Assembly: GCF_002117105.1 (NCBI RefSeq)
Contig: NZ_CP019343.1
Location: 2,418,001-2,482,000 of the forward strand
From: Oceanicoccus sagamiensis
GTDB taxonomy: Bacteria > Pseudomonadota > Gammaproteobacteria > Pseudomonadales > Dasaniaceae
Direction of reading: 5' to 3'
Length of the DNA stretch: 64,000 nucleotides
The notes under the pieces were generated by a model. The model had not been told where the DNA came from. It saw nothing but the letters and a program-made list of their open reading frames with translations, and did not search any database. Positions 44,933 to 53,691 of the stretch are shown in pieces. The position numbers were made by a program, and so were the translations under genes. Every line of letters begins with the position of its first letter. The stretch's first letter is position 1.

Positions 44933-45838
44933 TTAACCTTGTGCTAGCAATTTAAGAATTAATTCAGCGGTATCGCTGGGGTGCTCTTGCATAAAGCAAT
45001 GCCCCCCCTCGACCATAATGCGATCAATCAGGGGGTATTTTTTGGCCGCTCTCGCGGTACCGGCTTTGGCAAAGGGGTAGGTTGATTTGCCCAACACCAT
45101 AGTCATGGGGCTGGCCACCTTCTTGACCGAAGGCCAGATAGGCCCGGTCTGGCCAGCAAACAAAAAAGCTTCTGTGGCTGGTGAACACTTTAAGTGGGCG
45201 CCCTGTGGGTCTTCTGACAGGCAGTGATCGGTATAGGCTCGCAGGCAGGCATCATCCCAGCCTTTATAGATACCACGGTTATAGAGTGCTTCATAGGCGC
45301 TCTGGCGGCTGGGCCAGCTACTGCGGCGTTTTAAGGTTTGGCTGACCAGTGGATTGCGTTTGGACAGGCCTAATAAATGCACAATACGATTCATTAGCCC
45401 AAACTGTGGCAGAAATAGCACCGGGTCTAGCAGTACCGTAGCGGTAAATAGCTGTGGCCGGTGGCCAGCGGTTAGCAGTGTCATAATGGCGCCAAAGCTA
45501 TGGCCGAGGCCGTACAGCGGAATATCACCTTCCCCCTGCCAGTGTTTATTCCACTGTGGGTAACAGGCTTCTATATGCTCCAGCCCATGTATGGCACATT
45601 GTTGCCAGCTGATAGTCTCTCCCTTATCGCTATCACCATGCCCCTGAGTATCCATCATGATCAGATCGAAGTGGGGGGCTAGCAGCTCCAGCATAGGTTG
45701 GTAGCATAGGCCGCTAAAACCATTGGCATGGCGAAAGTAAATGATTGGCTTGCCGCTTAAAGGGGTTTGCCAACCCCTTAGGGTGATATGGTCTGAGGCG
45801 GTAAACGACCAGGGCTCAAGTTGTTGCAGAAATGTCAT
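44933..45838 (-). CDS. Alpha/beta hydrolase
   Basis: A 301-residue alpha/beta hydrolase with no signal peptide. The nucleophile Ser is in GLGHSFGAIM near 109, the oxyanion region is near HANGFSGLCY (36-45), Asp in LLDPVLFLP and His in EGGHCFMQEHP at the end give the triad. It reads into mtnA with a 2-base gap, so it is part of the methylthioadenosine operon; it may be a promiscuous esterase used with that pathway. The substrate is unknown. Confidence 0.8.
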   Translation of the reverse strand: MTFLQQLEPWSFTASDHITLRGWQTPLSGKPIIYFRHANGFSGLCYQPMLELLAPHFDLIMMDTQGHGDSDKGETISWQQCAIHGLEHIEACYPQWNKHWQGEGDIPLYGLGHSFGAIMTLLTAGHRPQLFTATVLLDPVLFLPQFGLMNRIVHLLGLSKRNPLVSQTLKRRSSWPSRQSAYEALYNRGIYKGWDDACLRAYTDHCLSEDPQGAHLKCSPATEAFLFAGQTGPIWPSVKKVASPMTMVLGKSTYPFAKAGTARAAKKYPLIDRIMVEGGHCFMQEHPSDTAELILKLLAQG

Positions 45839-45997
45839 AAACGGGCAGTTATTGTCTTTGGGGGGCCGATTCTAGCACGCCAGAAGGCGCTTGAGGCCGC
45901 TTATACACTGGGCTGGTAAAAAAACATCTGCTGATTAATCCAATATGAAGTGGGCTTGCGTATGCATCTATGACGACAATATTAATAAGGACCAATT

Positions 45998-46687
45998 ATG
46001 GAATCAGTAGCAGAACAAACACTTAGCTTTCCCAATGTGTCGGTTACATATTCAGAAGAAGCAGAGCTTGTTCGCAAAGCACTGATCGACGCGGGCCTGG
46101 AAACCCCTTTAACGGCCAAGCAATTAACGCGTGATGAGAAGTATGAGCGTATCCGTGAAGCCATGACCGACGTGGTGGATGCCCTGGGTTTGGACCTCAC
46201 CGATGATAGCTTGTGCGAAACGCCTCACCGTATCGCCAAGATGTATGTGGACGAAATTTTCTCCGGCCTGGATTACAGTCAATTTCCTAAAATTACGGCC
46301 ATTGAAAATAAGATGGGTGTAGAGGAAATGGTCAAAGTGAGTGATATCAGTTTGGTCAGCACCTGTGAGCATCACTTTGTTACCATCGATGGTGTGGCAA
46401 AGGTGGCTTATATTCCCGGTGATAAAATTATTGGCCTGTCTAAAATTAATCGTATTGTTCGGTTTTTTGCCCAGCGCCCACAAGTGCAGGAGCGTTTAAC
46501 CCAACAAGTGTTATTAGCTTTGCAAACCTTGCTGGAAACCGAGCATGTCGCGGTAAGAATTGATGCCTCGCATTATTGTGTCAAAGCACGGGGTGTTATG
46601 GATGCTTCTTCGGTGACCCAAACCACCGCTTTGGGTGGAAAATTTAAACATAATGCCACTAGTCGCAAAGAATTTTTAGACGCTTAA
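45998..46687 (+). CDS. folE: GTP cyclohydrolase I
   Basis: A 229-residue FolE. The zinc motif [20 protein letters not shown] near 121 and [12 protein letters not shown] near 192, whose Cys completes the zinc site, are present. It makes dihydroneopterin triphosphate, the first step of folate biosynthesis. AAGGA is the ribosome site. Followed by a perfect 22-bp stem terminator. Confidence 0.96.
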   Translation: MESVAEQTLSFPNVSVTYSEEAELVRKALIDAGLETPLTAKQLTRDEKYERIREAMTDVVDALGLDLTDDSLCETPHRIAKMYVDEIFSGLDYSQFPKITAIENKMGVEEMVKVSDISLVSTCEHHFVTIDGVAKVAYIPGDKIIGLSKINRIVRFFAQRPQVQERLTQQVLLALQTLLETEHVAVRIDASHYCVKARGVMDASSVTQTTALGGKFKHNATSRKEFLDA

Positions 46688-46709
46688 GCTAAGCATTTAT
46701 TCTGTCAAC

Positions 46710-46763
46710 AATATCGCTGTTGCCATAGGTAGTAGTACCTATGGCAACAGCGATATTTTTTTT
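46710..46763 (+). terminator. Very strong hairpin terminator of folE
   Basis: Perfect 22-base arms (46710-46731 and 46736-46757) around GTAG, followed by eight T. The 88-residue ORF that starts inside this repeat at 46741 is an artefact of it. The strength of this terminator fits isolation of folE from the next gene. Confidence 0.95.
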
Positions 46764-47134
46764 GAAAGAAAACGCGATAAGAAATTTTTTTATAATTCTT
46801 TATAAAAACTTCCCCTTTTTAGTATTTCTGCTATATGTAGTGTTAATGCACTGGTTGCAGCACTGCATCGTGATTACGCTTAATCCCTTTGCTGATATTC
46901 ATCGTTGTAAGGTTCGCTTTAACGATAATGATAAGATCAATACATGGTACCCAAAAAGGCTTGTTTTATACCGTTTTTTGCACGGTATGCCTTTATCTCC
47001 CCAATAAAAAATACTTTTCAAAAACCTTACCCGGGTTTTTTGTGCTTTAGGTAGGCTGTTGTGGTCAACCAGCACAGTGATGGCTGGTTGTAGTTAAGAC
47101 GGATAAGTAAATTTACTTATACTGGAGTGCCATT
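46764..47134. other. Intergenic region upstream of the parA-like gene
   Basis: About 370 bases, AT-rich at first. ACCAGCACAG / GGCTGGT around 47080 is a small dyad and the palindrome at 47103-47120 is described separately. A CTGGAG site lies before the ATG at 47135. No gene was seen. Confidence 0.45.
47103..47120. promoter_or_regulatory. Perfect palindrome ATAAGTAAATTTACTTAT, possible operator
   Basis: An 18-base perfect palindrome with TATACT immediately overlapping its 3' end, 15 bases before the parA-like ATG. The core AAGTA-N4-TACTT occurs also at 2026-2043, next to a candidate small RNA. Its position at -10 suggests repression by a dimeric regulator. Confidence 0.55.
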
Positions 47135-47812
47135 ATGCATGTGGTCACTGTTAACACCAAAGGCGGATGCGGCAAAACACTGCTCGCTACCCAGTTAGCT
47201 TGCTACTATGCTTCGTCCGGCAAAAGCGTTGCTATATTTGATCACGATAGTCAGCAGTCGTCCAAAGATTGGGTGAAAGCCCGCCCCAAACGTTGCGCCC
47301 CTATCAGTGCTGTCGCGGCCTATGCCGGTGAAATGCATAATGCCAATGCGGATATTGTTATTCACGATATGCCCGCCGGTTACGATGTTCGTGACTTGCA
47401 AAAAGATGTGCCCGATGTCAAAAAAATCCTGATTCCGATTATGCCGTCCCCAACCGATATGCGGGTGGTATGGCGGTTTTGTATGATGCTGTCTTATACC
47501 GGGTTGTTGGAGAGTGATATTGAGATTGGTTTTGTGGTTAATCGCTTTCGCGCCAATGCTTCTTTTAATGATGTGCTTATGAAGTTTTTAAATCGCCTGG
47601 ATGTGCCCGTGGTTGGCTATATTCGCGATACCCAAAATTATATTCATGCGAATAACCGGGGGTTGGGTATTTTTGATTTACCCAGAGCGAGAACAGCGGT
47701 CGATCGAAAAAGCTGGGAGCCGGTGATCGAGTGGCTACAAGATATTGATGATGAAACCTTTGCTCAGGAATTAATGGTTGATATTGTCCAGAAGCAATTG
47801 GCGTTGGTGTAA
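47135..47812 (+). CDS. ParA-type ATPase, orphan
   Basis: A 225-residue P-loop ATPase of the ParA/MinD group. The deviant Walker A is KGGCGKT (9-15) with the signature Lys first, the Walker A' or switch region FDHDSQQSSKDW is at 35-46 and IVIHDMPAG is Walker B near 75-83. The DPQ motif of ParA is changed to DHDSQ. No ParB-like partner follows; it is followed by a REP-like repeat. Could position a protein in the cell (as MipZ or ParC-type ATPases do), rather than segregating DNA. The role is inferred. Confidence 0.8.
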   Translation: MHVVTVNTKGGCGKTLLATQLACYYASSGKSVAIFDHDSQQSSKDWVKARPKRCAPISAVAAYAGEMHNANADIVIHDMPAGYDVRDLQKDVPDVKKILIPIMPSPTDMRVVWRFCMMLSYTGLLESDIEIGFVVNRFRANASFNDVLMKFLNRLDVPVVGYIRDTQNYIHANNRGLGIFDLPRARTAVDRKSWEPVIEWLQDIDDETFAQELMVDIVQKQLALV

Positions 47813-47879
47813 GCCTATACCGCCCGTCATTCCCACCAATGACGTGGTGTTTTAATCATGCCTCAAAGCGCTATAGCCC

Positions 47880-47950
47880 GTAGGGTGGATTGTAATCCAC
47901 CGATTATGACGGGCTCTTGGCTGGGTTTGGTGGATTATAATCCACCCTAC
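47880..47950. repeat. 71-bp interspersed inverted repeat, copy 2
   Basis: Same outline as 3610-3680: GTAGGGTGG, a palindrome GGTGGATTGTAATCCACC-like (one change), a 30-base spacer and a perfect GGTGGATTATAATCCACC closing with CCCTAC. It lies between the parA-like gene and the convergent SDR gene. The surrounding 47813-48091 gap has no gene. Confidence 0.8.
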
Positions 47951-48091
47951 AATACTGGCAGAACTTGTAGCGTCCCCTGAAACCCAAGCCCATGCTTACT
48001 CCACTCCCAATATTCAAGCCTTTATGTTATTAAAGATAGGCAACACCATTCACCTTGCTATATAACAATGTGCAAAGGCGGGAGCCTGGGC

Positions 48092-48970
48092 TTACGTCTT
48101 GGCGGAGTTAACGTGGTGTTTTAATAATTGCTCGAAATACTCCCAAAGCTCTGTCGCCGGGGGCGCTTGTTCCATCAGTGGGTGGCAGTATTTTTCTTGT
48201 TTTTCCGCAATATATTTCCCGGCCAGAGCTTCAATCTCATCGCGATTTTCCGTGGCCAGCCAAAGGGCTGTATCGGCACCTTTTTTGGGGGTGAGTAAGC
48301 GGCCTGAGGCATAACCCAGCCATACCAGTGGCGTGATTAGCAGCTTAAGCCAGCTGGCTGTATTTTGATAAAACAGATTGGTGTTAACGATACCGGGGTG
48401 TACTGAAAAATTTAACACGCCGCTATTTTTGACCTGCCGTTGAAACTCCATGGCCATCATCGACTGTGCCAACTTACTGGTTCTATAACTGCTCATCGCA
48501 TCATAGTCTCCAGCATCTACTTGGGCCTGACGGATAATATCAGCGACGGATTTTGCGGGGGCCTTTTCGGCAGATAAAGAACTGATTTGGATAATGCGGG
48601 CTTTAGACTTTTCCAATAAGGGTTGAAGTTTTATCAGAATCAGTTGGTTGGCCAGGTAATGGGTTTGAAATTGAAGTTCAAAACCGTCTTCGGTTATTTG
48701 GTGTGGGGGTGTCATTACCCCGGCATTGGCAATCAATATATTGAGACTGTCAGTGGTGTTTAGGAGAGTGTCGCAAGCCTCGTGGCAGGAGGTTAAACTA
48801 GCCAGATCCATTAGCAGTGGTTTTGCCTGACCGCCCACTGCGGCACAGGCTTGCTCGGCTTTGGCCTGAGTTCTGCAAGCCAGAATGAGTTGGAAACCTT
48901 TGGCAGCTAATGCTTTTGCTGCCGCCAATCCCATACCGCTGTTGGCACCGGTAATTAACGCTGTTGGCAT
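48092..48970 (-). CDS. Short-chain dehydrogenase/reductase (retinol-dehydrogenase-like)
   Basis: A 292-residue SDR: TGANSGMG near 7-14, NAG in IANAGVMTPPHQI near 83, and the active YRTSK motif near 162-166. The shape, with a longer C-terminal tail, resembles the RDH/WWOX group and bacterial chlorophyllide- or oxidoreductase-like SDRs. It is 21 bases downstream of the Omp85-like gene and likely co-transcribed. No link to the TAXI system is established. Confidence 0.82.
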   Translation of the reverse strand: MPTALITGANSGMGLAAAKALAAKGFQLILACRTQAKAEQACAAVGGQAKPLLMDLASLTSCHEACDTLLNTTDSLNILIANAGVMTPPHQITEDGFELQFQTHYLANQLILIKLQPLLEKSKARIIQISSLSAEKAPAKSVADIIRQAQVDAGDYDAMSSYRTSKLAQSMMAMEFQRQVKNSGVLNFSVHPGIVNTNLFYQNTASWLKLLITPLVWLGYASGRLLTPKKGADTALWLATENRDEIEALAGKYIAEKQEKYCHPLMEQAPPATELWEYFEQLLKHHVNSAKT

Positions 48971-48991
48971 CGCTATTTCCCCTTTACTGGT

Positions 48992-50194
48992 TTACCAGGA
49001 TGACCCTGCCTGAATATACCAAATGGTTTCATCGGGCCCTTCGGCAATATCAATGCCCATTAAAAAATCATAACGTCTGGCAATCTTGTAACGAAAGCCG
49101 GCGCCCTGGCTGACTCGTGTACTGGCGGAGCCAATACCGGAGGTAGAGTCTGCCGCACGACCGCCGCCAGCAAAGGCATTAATACTCCAGCGGGAATCGA
49201 TTTTCCAGGTGACTTCACTTTCCAGTACGGCAACATCAGACCCCTGATATCTGGCAGCTGCTATCCCACGTATTTGTATGCCGGGGTAAGCGAAAGGGGG
49301 GAGGCGGTCATCACTATTCACTGTATCACCAACTACGCGTACGCCGAGTAACCAGCGATCAGATAATTTAAAATAGTTTAGGGCAGTGATCGTCGCGGTT
49401 TCATAGTCTAGATCACTGCCAATTTCTTCGCGGTAAACGACATAAGAAAGTTCATACCGTGAGCCTTGCTCTGGTGAAAAAATATTATCGCGAGTATCAA
49501 TTTCAACCACCACACCCAGTCCCGATGTGGTGATTTCGCTAGTAAAAAGATCGTTTATCTGGTCGGTGATATCCGGTGGCGTTGTCGGGGGTAAAAAATT
49601 TTCAAGCTGGTCCAGTGAAAGCTCTGCTTCCGTATAGCGCTGGGTAGGGCCAATAAAAACAGGCAGGTCACCCAGTTTAAACTTAAGTGTTTGCAGCATA
49701 GCGCTGGCCTGGGTATTAATGGATAAAGGTCGCGGTAAGTTAACGTCGCCAATACTGTAATAATCGAGGCTAATGTCGCCATAACCGCCGCCGATTAAAT
49801 AACGGATGTCACCCTCTTGGTAAAAACCCAGATGGCCCGCACCGGCTAGCCAGGAATCATTGCCGGTATAAGCGCCAAAGATAGCGGAAACGCTGGGGGG
49901 TAATAAATGCCGTGCTGCATTTTCTGAGGTCAGCATGGCCTCTTTTCTAGCGGCGGCCTGCTCTTCATCTTCGTGAAAGATTAAACCGATAACGCCTAAT
50001 CCAGAATCTACCGCGGGTTCGGTAATCACTACCGGTACGGGTAAAAATCCAAAAGCGTTCTCCGCTAAAAAGCCAGAGACATCAAATTTGCCATCAACAG
50101 GGTCAAAAAACTGTTTGGCGAAATCTGCCTTTGCCAGACTGCTTATTGCTAACGCCGCTAACAGTACTATGCCTGCGGATGTTACCTTGACCAT
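48992..50194 (-). CDS. Omp85/surface antigen D15-like outer-membrane barrel
   Basis: A 400-residue secreted protein with a signal peptide ending near SLAKA. It resembles the barrel part of BamA/TamA-type Omp85 proteins without POTRA domains: long beta strands ending GIDIAEGPDETIWYIQAGSSW with a C-terminal Trp. The RIRYLIGGGYGDISLDYY and FIGPTQRYTEAELSLDQ strands fit a porin-like channel. The N-terminal segment mentions a plausible calcium-like AEQQAAARK patch I do not interpret. It lies 24 bases after the Cache protein and could be the outer-membrane part of a transport or sensing system. Confidence 0.7.
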   Translation of the reverse strand: MVKVTSAGIVLLAALAISSLAKADFAKQFFDPVDGKFDVSGFLAENAFGFLPVPVVITEPAVDSGLGVIGLIFHEDEEQAAARKEAMLTSENAARHLLPPSVSAIFGAYTGNDSWLAGAGHLGFYQEGDIRYLIGGGYGDISLDYYSIGDVNLPRPLSINTQASAMLQTLKFKLGDLPVFIGPTQRYTEAELSLDQLENFLPPTTPPDITDQINDLFTSEITTSGLGVVVEIDTRDNIFSPEQGSRYELSYVVYREEIGSDLDYETATITALNYFKLSDRWLLGVRVVGDTVNSDDRLPPFAYPGIQIRGIAAARYQGSDVAVLESEVTWKIDSRWSINAFAGGGRAADSTSGIGSASTRVSQGAGFRYKIARRYDFLMGIDIAEGPDETIWYIQAGSSW

Positions 50195-50218
50195 GGTTAA
50201 TCCTGTTGTGAACTATTT

Positions 50219-51379
50219 TTAGTCCGTCGTTGAAAAGTCGCTGCTGTCAGTGTCAAAATTAAAGCTGCCGGTGTCACTGCCTAGATCCTCATCCTTAAAT
50301 AGCCAAACACTCCATAACGATAAGGCATAAAGTAAGCTGATTAATGCCGCTATGGCTGGGCGAGCTTGAGCTACATTATCAATAATTTCGGCCTCATCGA
50401 TTTCTGCCATTACCGCCCAGTTAACTGTATCAAAAGTAACGCTGTCAAAAGCAGAGAGTACCCGGATGCCGCGATAGTCATCGGTAAACTCTACGCCTTT
50501 TTCTCCAGCTAGTGCGCGCCGGGTGGTGGTCGTATCAACTTTTACTTTAAGTGAGGTGCGCTCTGTAGAAAACCGTGACTGGCTGCGCATTAGTTGATCT
50601 TTGCCCACTAAATAGGTTTCGCCACTTTCACCCATGCCGCCATCAAAGTTCATAATATTTTCAATTTTGGCGGTGGGTAGTTGCAGAGCTAATACGCCTA
50701 ACACTTCGCCTTTTTCATTGCTTAAACTGGTGGCCATAAACATAGCGGGGTCGCCATTGCTGGGCTGGTAGTGTTCAAGGTCACTAAAGGCTACGGTTCC
50801 CGGATTGTTGATAGCCCGTTTAAAAACATGGGCTAGCCCCGAATCTTTGTATTGTCCTGATACAAGGTTAGTGCCGAAGTCATCTTCTTTTTGTACGCTG
50901 TAAAAAATATCACCGGTATTATTGATCAGAAATAAATCGTAATAGCCCCGCTCGGTCACAAACATTTTTGCCATGGGGTGAATGTCGGCATGGACTTCAC
51001 TATAAATCGAGCCATCTCCCGCATCACTGAGCTGGTGGCGTTCCCCCAGTGGGAAAGGGTTGTTGCTGATATAAAATTTACGCAATTGGGTGCTGGCATA
51101 ACCTATCTGGTCGGCATAGATGGCCCAGCGATTAACCAGTGTCTGTTGGTGGCTAAGCAGTTGTGGGTTAAGGCTCCAAAAAACAATTTCTGCCTTAGTC
51201 GTTTCAAAATATTCGACCAGTGCATTGCGGCGTAATTGGTTTAATAGTTGAAAGCGCTCGGCATTATGCTCAATAGTGGTATTAATAATGGTGCGATTAA
51301 TGGCATAGCCTAATACCAGTACCACAAGCAATAAGCCTAGAGTGGGGAGCAGCCAAAAACGGTTTGTCTTATTACTCAT
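50219..51379 (-). CDS. Stand-alone double-Cache sensor protein with no output domain
   Basis: A 386-residue membrane protein: TM1 near 11-28, a large periplasmic region (about 30-340) and TM2 near 343-362, then a short acidic tail DTGSFNFDTDSSDF. The periplasmic part has two PAS-like Cache motifs, with YYDLFLINNTGDIFYSVQKEDDFGTNL and GEVLGVLALQLPTAKIENIM (ligand pocket region) and SGETYLVGKDQLMRSQSRF, as in chemoreceptors and kinases. There is no kinase, MCP or GGDEF. It overlaps the TAXI receptor gene by 4 bases (ATGA), so the two are made together. It could form a complex with it or act as a solute-sensing accessory. Confidence 0.75.
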   Translation of the reverse strand: MSNKTNRFWLLPTLGLLLVVLVLGYAINRTIINTTIEHNAERFQLLNQLRRNALVEYFETTKAEIVFWSLNPQLLSHQQTLVNRWAIYADQIGYASTQLRKFYISNNPFPLGERHQLSDAGDGSIYSEVHADIHPMAKMFVTERGYYDLFLINNTGDIFYSVQKEDDFGTNLVSGQYKDSGLAHVFKRAINNPGTVAFSDLEHYQPSNGDPAMFMATSLSNEKGEVLGVLALQLPTAKIENIMNFDGGMGESGETYLVGKDQLMRSQSRFSTERTSLKVKVDTTTTRRALAGEKGVEFTDDYRGIRVLSAFDSVTFDTVNWAVMAEIDEAEIIDNVAQARPAIAALISLLYALSLWSVWLFKDEDLGSDTGSFNFDTDSSDFSTTD

Positions 51380-52671
51380 CGTTGTTCCCCCTTGTTAGCA
51401 GTGGCCTGAAGCCATTGGTCTCTTAATAAGTTATCCACCGACTGCCAAACAAATTGGAAATGCTCAAACTCATTTTGGTTAACGCGATCCTGATCAAGGT
51501 CATCGACTAAATCTTGCAGCATGGTGCGTAATTGCGTCTTGTACTCAGTCAGGGTGGCTGTGTCGGTGGTGTTGGACACTTCTTCCGCTAACTGCATCAG
51601 TTTTTTATTATGTTCGCCGACGCGAATCCGGCGGCGCAATTGCCAGCGCGAGCGCAGGGCAAAAACCGCGGACGTGATAATGGCGATGGCGGATAAGATG
51701 GCCGAGCTTAAACGGGTATTTTGTTGAACAAAGGAAGGTTTCTCACGGTCGTAATAACTTAATGCTCCCTGATGAACGGGAATAGTTCTGGAAGTGGAAT
51801 GATCAATACCACGAATCATGCCCGCCAGATGGGTTTCTGATACCAGGTCTGAGCGATGTTCAAACAGGAGTTGGGTCAGTTTATAAACCAGCTTTTGGTC
51901 AAGGTCTGCTCTGGCGGCAAGAATACGTTCCATCGCCGCGGTGGGTAAATCCTGTGCTGGTAATGCTGGGTAACCACGGTAGGAGCCGTGGGGAATCATG
52001 CCGGGGCTGATAGCCGGTTTTTTCAGGGACAGGGCCGCCGATTGCTCAATGGGTACCAGTCTCAATAAATGATCACCAATTAATTCCCTAATGGCATCAT
52101 TGCCGGGAACGCGAACCCGAAACACGGCATCAACCTGGCCCTGAATCATGGCAAAATTAGCCGCTGCTTCAGACATCGGGAGAGCGGCTACTTGTTGTTC
52201 GGTAATACCGTAGTGATCCGCTAAAAACCAAAAGGCAGCATTTTGGCCGCTGCTGGTTGGGGGGATGGCAATGCGATGTCCGGGCAGGTCGGCAAAGCTG
52301 CTGATAGACGTTGTCAGGCCGTCCCTTGCGATTAACTGGTAAGCGTCAAAGTAGAGGCTGGCAACTGCATCAATATTGCCAGCGATGGCGGTGTCGGCTT
52401 GAATGGGTGCGAGGTCAATAAGCCCGCTTTCCAACAGCCGGACATTTTCAGCCGAGCCGCTGGTTTCAAAGACTTCAACCTTGTAGTTGCTGTGTTGCTG
52501 GGAGAATACCTCGGCGATGGCCGTGGCTATTTCAAAGGATTCACTGCTACGGGGGCCGCCAGCAATGGTGATATGGGTCTGCTGGATATTAACCACCCAG
52601 CCCATAATGCCAATCAGTGAGGCAAGCCAAATTAGCCCGACTACTACATATTTAAAACGTCCAGCTAGCAT
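51376..52671 (-). CDS. TAXI-family solute receptor with membrane anchor and cytoplasmic coil
   Basis: A 431-residue protein: N-terminal hydrophobic segment (about 7-27), a TAXI-type TRAP solute-binding domain (about 33-320) with ITIAGGPRSSESFEIATAIAEVF, ETSGSAENVRLLESGLIDLAPIQAD and RIAIPPTSSGQNAAFW, then a second membrane segment (about 333-352) and a predicted cytoplasmic coil to 431. Typical TAXI receptors are soluble and about 320 residues, and a large fused DctQM permease gene is usually adjacent; none is seen here. The inverted topology suggests signalling or an anchored receptor. First gene of the operon. Confidence 0.82.
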   Translation of the reverse strand: MLAGRFKYVVVGLIWLASLIGIMGWVVNIQQTHITIAGGPRSSESFEIATAIAEVFSQQHSNYKVEVFETSGSAENVRLLESGLIDLAPIQADTAIAGNIDAVASLYFDAYQLIARDGLTTSISSFADLPGHRIAIPPTSSGQNAAFWFLADHYGITEQQVAALPMSEAAANFAMIQGQVDAVFRVRVPGNDAIRELIGDHLLRLVPIEQSAALSLKKPAISPGMIPHGSYRGYPALPAQDLPTAAMERILAARADLDQKLVYKLTQLLFEHRSDLVSETHLAGMIRGIDHSTSRTIPVHQGALSYYDREKPSFVQQNTRLSSAILSAIAIITSAVFALRSRWQLRRRIRVGEHNKKLMQLAEEVSNTTDTATLTEYKTQLRTMLQDLVDDLDQDRVNQNEFEHFQFVWQSVDNLLRDQWLQATANKGEQR

Positions 52672-52762
52672 GCCCGAATACTCTACCGCTTTAGTTGGTT
52701 TAATTAAGCGGGTGATTATATGTTAATGCATGCTTGAAATGTCAAATTTGTGCCCGGTGGGG

Positions 52763-53494
52763 CTATTTGGGAAAGGGTAAGATCATACGAACCCGGTTTT
52801 GGTAATCGGTATATCTTGCCCCCAGCTGGGCGGTCAGGTCTTTCTCTTCATAGTGCAGGCCAATAAAAATATAGAGGGTCATACCCAGTGCCAGTAGCAG
52901 ATGGGTGATGGTCATTAGCGGGGTTATCCAAATGCCGATCAAGACCCCTAGCTGCAATGGGTGACGTACAACTTTATAAAATAAGCGTTCGGTAAACCTC
53001 GCTGGGGGTTCAGCTGTTTTTTTAACGTGGTAATAAACCTGCTGTAAGCCAAATAACTCAAAATGATTGATTTGAAAGGTGGCGAGAACGGCGATAGCCC
53101 ACCCGGCTATATAACCTGACACTAACAGGGTATTCCAGGGCTGCACCTCCACTCGCCAAAGTTCACCTTCGACGGGCTGCCAGTAGAGGCAAAACATCGC
53201 CATGATGGCCCCTGACAGTAATATATAGGTGCTTCTTTCTGCCGCAGGTGGGATCAGTTTGGTCAGTTGCTTTTTAAAAGCAGGCCGGGCGGTAACAGAG
53301 TGTTGTATGGCGAATAGCAGCATTAAGCCGCCATTGATGGCTAAGGCCGTTGGCAGGTGGCCTGGTGCTTGGGAGTTAATATGTTGCGGCAGAAAATCCC
53401 AGCTGCCCAAAAATAAGATAAACCAAACCAGCCCGCCCATACCTATAGCATAGGCAATTAATCCGTAAATAAAAATAAGCAAGCGTTTGCTCAT
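52763..53494 (-). CDS. mddA: MddA-like methanethiol S-methyltransferase
   Basis: A 243-residue polytopic membrane protein of the NnrU/isoprenylcysteine methyltransferase family. The SAM region RHPLQLGVLIGIWITPLMTITHLL near 170-195 followed by GLHYEEKDLTAQLG resembles MddA, which methylates methanethiol to dimethyl sulfide. At least five hydrophobic helices. Upstream ribosome site GGAGG. The assignment is by resemblance, so related phospholipid or thiol methyltransferases are possible. In the same window is a methylthioadenosine operon that could supply methanethiol. Confidence 0.6.
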   Translation of the reverse strand: MSKRLLIFIYGLIAYAIGMGGLVWFILFLGSWDFLPQHINSQAPGHLPTALAINGGLMLLFAIQHSVTARPAFKKQLTKLIPPAAERSTYILLSGAIMAMFCLYWQPVEGELWRVEVQPWNTLLVSGYIAGWAIAVLATFQINHFELFGLQQVYYHVKKTAEPPARFTERLFYKVVRHPLQLGVLIGIWITPLMTITHLLLALGMTLYIFIGLHYEEKDLTAQLGARYTDYQNRVRMILPFPK

Positions 53495-53691
53495 GGTCGC
53501 CTCCGGGTAGCTTGTGGGATAGCTATTGGATCTCCGACTATGCCGAGGGGCATGACTACTGAAGTGAGTGTAGGGGAAGTATAGGCCAGCTTAAGAGGCA
53601 TGCACAAACAAGCATAAAACTGACCTTAAAGCCCTTTGGCCTAATTTGGCGTACAATCAGCGCTTTGAGGTCTAATATAAGGTTACCCACT

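Noticed and set aside
46741-47007. 88-residue ORF starting within the folE terminator
   Set aside because: It begins inside the 22-bp stem, lacks a ribosome site and has no protein-like pattern.
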